From: DASRCB01 sp035653295
GTDB taxonomy: Bacteria > Acidobacteriota > Terriglobia > Bryobacterales > Bryobacteraceae
Direction of reading: 5' to 3'
Assembly (NCBI GenBank): GCA_035653295.1
Contig: DASRCB010000350.1
Location: forward strand, 1-7,467
Length of the DNA stretch: 7,467 nt
The notes under the pieces are model-generated. The model was not told the origin of the DNA and made no database searches. It was given only the letters and a program-made list of their open reading frames with translations. This document shows positions 1 to 5,055 of this stretch, one piece after another. The stretch's first letter is position 1. The number at the start of each line of letters is the position of its first letter. The position numbers were made by a program, and so were the translations under genes.

Positions 1-711
1 TTCGTCGCCAATGTCGATCAGGAGATGTTTTCGCTGTATCGCAACAACCGCGATGAGTCGTTCACCGATATCGCGCACCGCAACGACGTGGCGAACTCCA
101 CGCGGCTGCTGAGCGGCTGGGGACTGCGCTTCTTCGATTACGACAACGACGGGCGGCTCGATCTGTTCCTTGCAAACGGCCATCCGGACGACATGATCGA
201 CCAGTACTCCGCGCAGGTGAAGTATAAGGAGCCGCTGCTGCTCTTTCATAACGATAACGGCAAGCTGGTCAACGTCAGCGCGGACTCGGGCCCGGTGTTC
301 TCGCGCAGTTTCCCGGCGCGCGGCCTCGCCCTCGGCGATTACAACAACGACGGCCGTGTCGACGTGCTCATCGGCAACAACGGCGGCGCTCCGGTGCTGC
401 TGAAGAACAACGCCGGGCCGAACAACCACTGGCTGGGCGTCAAGCTCGTCGGAGTCAGCTGTAATCGCGATGCCGTGGGCGCGCGCATTCGATGGGTGGC
501 CGGCAGCACGCGCCGGTCGCGCCTGAAGAACAACGGCGGCAGCTACCTGTCATCGCACGATCCACGCGAGGTGATCGGCCTGGGCGACGCCACGAAGGTG
601 GACTACATCGAAATCGAGTGGCCCGGGCCGAGTAAACATGTCGAGAAGCTGACCAACCTCCCCGTCGACCGTTACATCACCATCGAAGAGGGTCAAGGCA
701 TCCGCTCCTGA
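1..711 (+). CDS. CRTAC1-type FG-GAP/VCBS protein with C-terminal ASPIC/UnbV domain (5' end cut off)
   Basis: The reading frame is open from base 1, so the true start lies left of the window; 236 residues remain. Counting from the first internal Met (base 25), there are two calcium-loop FG-GAP motifs of the form D-x-D/N-x-D-G-x-x-D: DYDNDGRLD at residues 38-46 and DYNNDGRVD at 105-113. They belong to beta-propeller blades. Residues about 134-222 match the ASPIC/UnbV pattern: NHWLGVKLVG, then NRDAVGARIRW, GGSYLSSHDPREVIGLG, and an E-W-P-G segment near the end. Family knowledge: such proteins are normally exported, have an N-terminal signal peptide and often TPR or further FG-GAP repeats. They are very numerous in Acidobacteria and Planctomycetes, but their substrates are mostly unknown. 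The domain call is firm; the biological role is not, and the missing N-terminus prevents saying whether other domains are fused. Confidence 0.9.
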   Translation, partial: FVANVDQEMFSLYRNNRDESFTDIAHRNDVANSTRLLSGWGLRFFDYDNDGRLDLFLANGHPDDMIDQYSAQVKYKEPLLLFHNDNGKLVNVSADSGPVFSRSFPARGLALGDYNNDGRVDVLIGNNGGAPVLLKNNAGPNNHWLGVKLVGVSCNRDAVGARIRWVAGSTRRSRLKNNGGSYLSSHDPREVIGLGDATKVDYIEIEWPGPSKHVEKLTNLPVDRYITIEEGQGIRS

Positions 712-738
712 AGGCTGGTTTTCGGCGCGGGCCGGATT

Positions 739-744
739 TACAAT
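739..744 (+). promoter_or_regulatory. Candidate -10 element (TACAAT) for the small membrane protein gene
   Basis: TACAAT matches the TATAAT consensus at five of six positions and lies in the 54-bp gap after the CRTAC1 gene. The upstream -35 region is poor (TGGTTT at a 17-base spacing). A transcript from here would have a leader of roughly 15 bases containing the Shine-Dalgarno, unlike the other starts in this window. Confidence 0.3.
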
Positions 745-751
745 CAGGGCG

Positions 752-758
752 AAAGGAG
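752..758 (+). promoter_or_regulatory. Shine-Dalgarno for the small membrane protein
   Basis: AAAGGAG lies 7 bases before the ATG at 766. It fixes this start and is one of only two clear ribosome binding sites in the window. Confidence 0.75.
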
Positions 759-765
759 ACTGCCA

Positions 766-1044
766 ATGTCACCGTGGTGGGCGCTGCTGGCCTACGGCGG
801 CGCGATCGCCGTCGCCGTTATCCTTTTGTGGCGCTTTCATTCTCGTTCCTGGTACTGGCACTGCGCCAGCCTGGTTCTCGCTTTCGTTCTTGCTTACGTT
901 CCCTACCCGCGCCTGAATTTCGCGGGCAGTCCCATCACTGATCTGCTGATGGGCTTTGCCATCCTGCTGTTCCTGATTTGGGGTCTGGGAGGCCTGTTGT
1001 GGCTGGGCTTCGGCCACCCCGCCGGGCGCCATAAACACGCCTGA
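766..1044 (+). CDS. Small three-helix membrane protein of unknown function
   Basis: This 92-residue protein starts at an ATG with a good Shine-Dalgarno. I do not recognise a family. Three hydrophobic segments are visible, at about residues 5-22, 32-46 and 57-80, separated by a short basic turn (RFHSR, 24-28) and a loop with PYPRLNF (46-52). The tail GHPAGRHKHA is basic and histidine-rich. By the positive-inside rule the turn after helix 1 and the C-terminal tail would be cytoplasmic, although three helices from a cytoplasmic N-terminus would not satisfy both; topology is therefore uncertain. The aldolase gene begins 27 bases downstream on the same strand, but that gene has its own -10-like element, so an operon is not assured. 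The Shine-Dalgarno and the clean hydrophobic pattern support a real gene. A long antisense reading frame covers the same DNA but has no start signal or family match. Confidence 0.75.
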   Translation: MSPWWALLAYGGAIAVAVILLWRFHSRSWYWHCASLVLAFVLAYVPYPRLNFAGSPITDLLMGFAILLFLIWGLGGLLWLGFGHPAGRHKHA

Positions 1045-1059
1045 GTCGCTCTGCGGGGG

Positions 1060-1065
1060 TATTAT
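1060..1065 (+). promoter_or_regulatory. -10 element (TATTAT) of a probable leaderless promoter for the aldolase
   Basis: TATTAT ends 6 bases before the ATG at 1072, so transcription would start at the start codon. No Shine-Dalgarno stands at normal spacing. A matching -35 is not evident (about ACGCCT at 17 bases). The geometry is the same as at 4096, 4998, 5056 and 7444. Confidence 0.45.
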
Positions 1066-1071
1066 GGCGGC

Positions 1072-1881
1072 ATGCCGACCGACGCAGCAGCGCCCTGGAC
1101 CAACCCCGTAAAAGCCAAACTCGCCGCCGGCGAGGCGGTTTTCGGCCTGACCCTTACCGTTGCCAGCGTTGATATCGCGGCGCACGCCGCGTGCATGGGC
1201 TTCGATTTCCTGTGGATCGAGATGGAGCATTCCCCGATCACGCTGGAGACGCTGCGCCACATGGTTTTGGCCACTCGGGGGCTGCCGGCCGTTCCGTTCG
1301 CGCGTGTGCCGGTGAACGAAGTCTGGACCGCGAAACGCGTGCTCGATGCCGGCGTTTACGGTGTCGTCTTCCCCTTCACCAGCACGCCTGAGCTGGCCCG
1401 CCAGGCGGTTGCAGCCTGCCGTTATCCACCGCATGGCGTTCGCGGCTCGGGTCCGGTGCTGGCCAAATTCTGCTGGCCCGGAGGCTCGGACTGCTACCAC
1501 GATTCGGCGGATGAGAACATCATGGCGATCGCGATCATCGAGCAGGCCCATGCGGTGGAAAACATCGATGAGATTGCCGCCACGCCGGGGCTCGATGCGC
1601 TGTTCATCGGCACGAGCGATCTGTCCTTCTCGCTCGGCCTGCGTGGCCAGCAGGGCCACCCGCGCCTGAAAGACGCCATTGCCCGGGTCGTTGATGCCGC
1701 TCAGAAGCACGGGAAATATCTCGGGGCGCCTGCGTGGGATCCGGAGCAGGTGGCTCGCTACAAAGAGCAGGGCTTCCGGCTGTTCCAGGCCAACACTGAA
1801 ATCGGCCTGATGGCGATCGGCGCGAAGCAGATCCTGGGCGACCGGGCCGCCGGCGCCCGGCCTCGCACCAGCATCTACTGA
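1072..1881 (+). CDS. HpcH/HpaI-type class II pyruvate aldolase (2-oxo-acid aldolase)
   Basis: This 269-residue protein has the usual length and motifs of the HpcH/HpaI family: metal-dependent aldolases that cleave or form 4-hydroxy-2-oxo acids, releasing pyruvate. Family members include HpaI (4-hydroxy-2-oxoheptanedioate aldolase, aromatic degradation) and GarL/RhmA-type sugar-acid aldolases. Key residues by family comparison are the catalytic base H53 in IEMEHSP (49-55), pyruvate-binding R78 in FARVP, metal ligands E157 in IIEQ and D183 in GTSDLS, and the loop HGVRGSGP (121-128). The run AVENIDEI (161-168) after the metal glutamate is typical. Neighbouring genes give no pathway, so the natural substrate cannot be named. 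The start is preceded by TATTAT and 6 bases, without a Shine-Dalgarno. The 3' end overlaps by 7 bases the end of the convergent M56 protease gene. Confidence 0.92.
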   Translation: MPTDAAAPWTNPVKAKLAAGEAVFGLTLTVASVDIAAHAACMGFDFLWIEMEHSPITLETLRHMVLATRGLPAVPFARVPVNEVWTAKRVLDAGVYGVVFPFTSTPELARQAVAACRYPPHGVRGSGPVLAKFCWPGGSDCYHDSADENIMAIAIIEQAHAVENIDEIAATPGLDALFIGTSDLSFSLGLRGQQGHPRLKDAIARVVDAAQKHGKYLGAPAWDPEQVARYKEQGFRLFQANTEIGLMAIGAKQILGDRAAGARPRTSIY

Positions 1882-3722
1882 GACAAGGTAAAATTCACAT
1901 CGATCTGCGTCACCACTTCAACCGGATTCCCATTCAGCAGCGTCGGCCGATACACCCAGTTCCTCACCGCATCTTCCGCCGCCGTCACGAGCAGGGGATG
2001 ACCTGAAACGACCGTCAGCTTTTTCACGCGCCCGTCGTCTCCGATCAATGCGATAAACCGGACGCTTCCCTGAAGGTGCGCCTGTTTCGCTTCCGCCGGA
2101 TACACGGGCGCCACCTTCTCCACGAGATTCATCTGCTGCACATTGCCGCCCACGCGAATGCGCCGCGGCGCGTCAGAGTCGGTCCTGCGCTCGGCCAAAT
2201 CTGCCTGTCCTGCGCCAGTATCGAGCACCGCCTGCAGCGTCGTCTTTCCGTCCTCATTGAAATACGCCAGACGCAAATGGCTGTCCACCGCCCGCAGAGC
2301 CGCTCCCAGCTCACGCAACTGGTCGGCAGACATCGTCTCTCCTTCGTGTCCGCGCAGGACGGTTGCGGCTTTGTCCTGAAGCGTGGCTGGAAGCCGGCTG
2401 ACATCAATATTGCCCACGGTGGCCGACGAGGGCTCGGCGGTCCAATCCCTCACAGGCGCAGCCAGCTCTCCCGTTGCCGGGGCCGTGAATCGCACCCCAA
2501 TCTCGAACGTCCGATTCTCGGGCAGTCTCTGTTCCGGATCGAAGTGCCACTTCAGCACCGACGACAGCACCGCGCTGCGCAGCGCCTGCGGACCGGAAAC
2601 AATGTGGGCATCGACAACATTTCCTTTTTCGTCCAGCGTGACCGACGCCACGACGTACCCGCCGATGTGCGCGGCCGCGGCTGCCGGCGGGTACTCGACA
2701 CCGGTGCGATGCAGCACTCGGAAAGCGTTGTCATTCGGCATCACCTCGACACCCGGCGAATCAACGGGGTTCGCGGCCGTGAGCGGGAAAGCCTGCCAGC
2801 CGAGAACGGCTGCGGCGGCGAACAGGGGGGCCATGCCGGCCAGTGTGGTAACGAGTCTTCGCAGTGACATACGGGCTCCTTCATTTATGGCTGCCACTCG
2901 ACGCGCGAGATGGCGTCTTCTGAGGAACAGCGGCGCCGGGGCAAGGTCGGGCTGAAGGCGCGCCGCCGCGATGGCCAGCAACGTCTGTAGATAGCCGTCG
3001 CGATCGCGCGTGTGCCCGATGGTCTCCTGATCCACCACCTGTTCTCTCGTGAGTTGAATTTGCGCCAGCAACCACCAGATCGCCGGATGAAACCAGAACA
3101 GCGCGCGGACCGCCTCCTCGACCAGAGTGAAGGGCCAGTCGTTGCGCCGCACATGAATCAGTTCATGGCAGATGATCGAACGCTGCGCATCGGGGCTCGC
3201 GTCCAGAAAACCTGGCGGCAACAGCACTACCGGATTCCGCAGGCCGTATGTCACCGGCCCTGTGATTTCGCCATTGATATAGAACTCGGCGAAGGTGTGC
3301 AGTTCAGCCTGCGCCATGCGCGCGGGTGCGGGAAGATCGTGGATGCGCTCACCGTTGTTCTGCATCCGGCGGAGTCGCCACATACCGAGCGCGATGCCGA
3401 TCAGCCGAATCGCCGCACCCGCTGCGATGATCGCCAGCACCGCTTCCGACCCGTTAAGAGGAAGGCCGCGCGCGTGAGGGGCGCGGGCGGTTGCGGGTCC
3501 CTGGGTTACGAAAACGCCTCCTTCTCGGGCGTCTGGCCGTGGTGAGCGAACGAAGGCCAGCGGCAGCAGCACCGCGCACACCAGCAGCGCCTGGTGGAAT
3601 ATAAGCCGCGGCCGCGGGGCGTGCACCCGAAACGCGGCGCAGAGCAATCCGCCCGCTGTAATGAGCAGCAGCACCTGCAGGCTCCACGCAAACAGGTTGG
3701 ACGCCAGCAGAGCAGCGGTCAT
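1875..3722 (-). CDS. BlaR1-like M56 zinc metallopeptidase with two TonB C-terminal domains
   Basis: This 615-residue inner-membrane protein is probably the antirepressor partner of the BlaI-type repressor just upstream. Hydrophobic segments lie at about residues 5-30, 42-58, 92-115 and 290-315. The M56 zinc site is HELIH (186-190) followed by VRRNDW, with the third-ligand region TREQVVDQE (225-233; E227 likely). FHPAIWWL (211-218) is a family hallmark. After the last membrane segment the protein has no penicillin-binding transpeptidase sensor. It has a TonB_C domain at about 335-415, a stretch at about 436-505 that resembles a POTRA fold, and a second TonB_C at about 531-614. The two TonB_C copies share Y-P-x2-A-x3-A-H-x2-G, then G-x-V and VSG. 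The ATG overlaps the blaI stop (ATGA) and has AGGAGG upstream, so the two are translationally coupled. Domain calls are solid; the POTRA-like call and the signal sensed are inference. Confidence 0.88.
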   Translation of the reverse strand: MTAALLASNLFAWSLQVLLLITAGGLLCAAFRVHAPRPRLIFHQALLVCAVLLPLAFVRSPRPDAREGGVFVTQGPATARAPHARGLPLNGSEAVLAIIAAGAAIRLIGIALGMWRLRRMQNNGERIHDLPAPARMAQAELHTFAEFYINGEITGPVTYGLRNPVVLLPPGFLDASPDAQRSIICHELIHVRRNDWPFTLVEEAVRALFWFHPAIWWLLAQIQLTREQVVDQETIGHTRDRDGYLQTLLAIAAARLQPDLAPAPLFLRRRHLARRVAAINEGARMSLRRLVTTLAGMAPLFAAAAVLGWQAFPLTAANPVDSPGVEVMPNDNAFRVLHRTGVEYPPAAAAAHIGGYVVASVTLDEKGNVVDAHIVSGPQALRSAVLSSVLKWHFDPEQRLPENRTFEIGVRFTAPATGELAAPVRDWTAEPSSATVGNIDVSRLPATLQDKAATVLRGHEGETMSADQLRELGAALRAVDSHLRLAYFNEDGKTTLQAVLDTGAGQADLAERRTDSDAPRRIRVGGNVQQMNLVEKVAPVYPAEAKQAHLQGSVRFIALIGDDGRVKKLTVVSGHPLLVTAAEDAVRNWVYRPTLLNGNPVEVVTQIDVNFTLSQ

Positions 3723-4096
3723 GATCTCTTCCTCCTCGCCATCCGGGCAATCTCGGCCAGGTCCTTCTCCGTCAGGCCTTCGTCTTCCACCAGATGCAGC
3801 AGCAGCGGCTCGGCCGAGCCATTGAATACCCGGTTTACGAACTCCCGCACCATGCCGCGGATGACCTGCTGCTTCGGCTGAGAGGGCTGGTACACGTGCG
3901 CCCGCTCACCCTCGCTTTTCTTCAGGTAGCCTTTGGTCTCCAGGATCTTCATCATGGTCATGACCGTGGTGTAGGCAATGCGCCGGCGCTCCAGCAGAAC
4001 CTCGTAGACATCGCGCACCGTAGCCTTACCCAGGTCCCAGACCACCTTCATGATTTCCAGCTCCTGCTCGGTCAGGGTGCTTGCCTTCGGACGCAT
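3719..4096 (-). CDS. blaI: BlaI/MecI/CopY-family transcriptional repressor
   Basis: This 125-residue protein is the normal family length. The N-terminal winged helix (about 8-72) starts with LTEQELEIMKVVWDLG and includes the recognition segment AYTTVMTMMKILETKGYL (41-58) and a wing ending HVYQP. The C-terminal part (about 76-122) is the dimerisation helix bundle containing FNGSAEPLLLHLVE (91-104). Family knowledge: dimers repress their own operon, and BlaR1/MecR1 signalling leads to cleavage in the C-terminal part. In staphylococcal BlaI that cut is after Asn101 before Phe102; the aligned residues here are His101-Leu102. The gene comes first in a two-gene operon with the M56 protease (ATGA overlap). 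A dyad covering its -10 region and start codon suggests autorepression. There is no Shine-Dalgarno before this ATG, and the promoter spacing predicts a leaderless transcript. Confidence 0.93.
   Translation of the reverse strand: MRPKASTLTEQELEIMKVVWDLGKATVRDVYEVLLERRRIAYTTVMTMMKILETKGYLKKSEGERAHVYQPSQPKQQVIRGMVREFVNRVFNGSAEPLLLHLVEDEGLTEKDLAEIARMARRKRS
3731..3736 (-). promoter_or_regulatory. Shine-Dalgarno of the M56 protease inside the end of blaI
   Basis: AGGAGG on the minus strand lies 8 bases before the ATG at 3722 and is also part of the RRKRS C-terminal codons of blaI. With the ATGA stop/start overlap, this indicates translational coupling of repressor and protease. Confidence 0.8.
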
Positions 4097-4115
4097 ACTA
4101 AATAATTAGTACTAA
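4096..4115 (-). promoter_or_regulatory. Probable BlaI operator (TTAGTA/TACTAA half-sites)
   Basis: Three half-sites are packed together. TTAGTACTAA at 4115-4106 is a perfect palindrome. TACTAA (4111-4106), a 4-base spacer TTAT, then TTAGTA (4101-4096) form a second perfect dyad whose last base is the A of the blaI start codon. Such A/T-rich TACTA/TAGTA dyads are in the style of BlaI/MecI-family operators. The site covers the expected -10 and start region, as required for a repressor. The same half-site was not seen at the other promoters in this window, which suggests autoregulation only. Binding is inferred, not shown. Confidence 0.6.
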
Positions 4116-4131
4116 AAGATGCGAATGTCAA
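4097..4131 (-). promoter_or_regulatory. Promoter of the blaI-protease operon
   Basis: A perfect TTGACA (-35) lies at 4131-4126. A 17-base spacer leads to TAATTA at 4108-4103, which is followed by 6 bases and the ATG at 4096. The -35 is ideal, while the -10 hexamer agrees with consensus only at its first two bases and sits inside the operator dyad. Spacing predicts transcription starting at the start codon. Confidence 0.65.
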
Positions 4132-4152
4132 GGGGGTATTTGCAGGCGCGGT

Positions 4153-4998
4153 TTAGCGGGGCCGGCAACCGGTGCTGCCGTCGATGAGCCAGACGGGAAC
4201 GGCGATGCCGTTGACGATACGCTTTCCACTGGCGCGCGCAACCTCGGCAACGGGCGCGAGCGGAACGTCAACCTCCCGCGTTTCGGCGCCCCGCTTCAGT
4301 TGGACATGGAGCGTCTCCGGCTGATGGCTCGAGAACATCTGCTGTAATTCCTCGCCGGACTTGCCGCTCGGATCGACGCCGTTCACCGACACGATAACGT
4401 CGCCGGTTTGCACGCCCGCGCGGGCCGCCGGTCCGCCGGGGGCCACCTCGCCCACCACTACCTGCAGCGTTCCGCGAATGACCAGTCCGTCGATGGTGCT
4501 CCGGCCCGCGTCGGGAACCACCAGCAGTTCGCACCCTGGATAGAACAACGTGGTGTCCGCCGGATATCCCCACGGAAAAACGCGCGTCGAGATCCAGGTG
4601 CCGCTGAAGTCCGGAGGGACGAGAACGCCGGAGACGAGTTTCTTCCCGGCGCGCAGCAGAATGTCCGACGACTCCTCGCGCTTCACGACAGCTTCAAACT
4701 CACGGCCGTTTCGAATGATCCGCACGCGCACCTTGTCGGGTCCGTCGCCCCGCAGCATGCGCGCCGCCTCCGCGTTATTTTCGGGGCGCCTGCCGTCTAT
4801 GGCGCGAATACGGTCGCCGGCTTTCAAACCCGCTCTCTCGGCCGGCGAATCCTTCATCACGTCGGTGATGTATACGCCGCATCCGGAGGGCTGCATCAGC
4901 GAAACGCCAATCGTATATGGGTCGAACGTAAACTGATCCCCGACACACGTTACGGCCGCCAACAGCAGCATGAATCCGGGCAGGGAACCACCGCTCAC
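4153..4998 (-). CDS. Exported protein with two PDZ domains and a repeated linker motif
   Basis: I read a 281-residue protein from a GTG at 4998. The frame stays open upstream to 5448, but that part lies antisense to the polymerase gene and is not protein-like. The N-terminus has a hydrophobic stretch (about 6-19, ending AAVTC) that may be a signal peptide; it lacks a basic n-region and the cysteine does not sit in a good lipobox. PDZ 1 is at about 28-110 (GVYITDV, then AERAGLKAGDRI at 53-64). PDZ 2 is at about 165-248 (AARAGVQTGDVI at 191-202). After each PDZ comes a related segment: AGKKLVSGVLVP (117-128) and SGKRIVNGIAVP (256-267). There is no protease catalytic domain, so this is a PDZ-only periplasmic protein of unknown partner. 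An alternative start is the ATG at 4971. The blaI operon follows 56 bases downstream but has its own promoter. Confidence 0.8.
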   Translation of the reverse strand: MSGGSLPGFMLLLAAVTCVGDQFTFDPYTIGVSLMQPSGCGVYITDVMKDSPAERAGLKAGDRIRAIDGRRPENNAEAARMLRGDGPDKVRVRIIRNGREFEAVVKREESSDILLRAGKKLVSGVLVPPDFSGTWISTRVFPWGYPADTTLFYPGCELLVVPDAGRSTIDGLVIRGTLQVVVGEVAPGGPAARAGVQTGDVIVSVNGVDPSGKSGEELQQMFSSHQPETLHVQLKRGAETREVDVPLAPVAEVARASGKRIVNGIAVPVWLIDGSTGCRPR

Positions 4999-5010
4999 CC
5001 TCCGATTATC
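4999..5010 (-). promoter_or_regulatory. -10 element (GATAAT) of a probable leaderless promoter for the PDZ protein
   Basis: GATAAT at 5010-5005 matches TATAAT at five of six positions and ends 6 bases before the GTG at 4998. The intervening CGGAGG touches the GTG and is too close to act as a Shine-Dalgarno. A weak -35 (GTGATC, 5033-5028) stands at 17 bases. Confidence 0.45.
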
Positions 5011-5019
5011 GCTTCCGAT

Positions 5020-5049
5020 TTGAGGCGGATCACCGCGGCGATGTAGCCT
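5020..5049 (+). promoter_or_regulatory. Promoter of the LigD-type polymerase gene, probably leaderless
   Basis: TTGAGG (5020-5025), an 18-base spacer, and TAGCCT (5044-5049) end 6 bases before the GTG at 5056. No Shine-Dalgarno lies between. The element interlocks with the divergent promoter of the PDZ gene, whose -35 would fall inside this spacer. Confidence 0.5.
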
Positions 5050-5055
5050 GTCTTT

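Noticed and set aside
769..1710. 313-residue reading frame on the minus strand
   Set aside because: It is antisense to the small membrane protein and most of the aldolase, has low-complexity Arg/Gly/Gln content and no start signal; a by-product of GC-rich codons.
2076..2955. Plus-strand frames of 263 and 190 residues
   Set aside because: They are antisense shadows of the M56-TonB_C gene, whose zinc motif and TonB_C repeats are unmistakable.
4981..4998. Lipoprotein signal on the PDZ protein (cysteine after AAVT)
   Set aside because: The residues before Cys18 (A-V-T) do not fit the usual lipobox, and there is no basic n-region; left as a possible Sec signal only.
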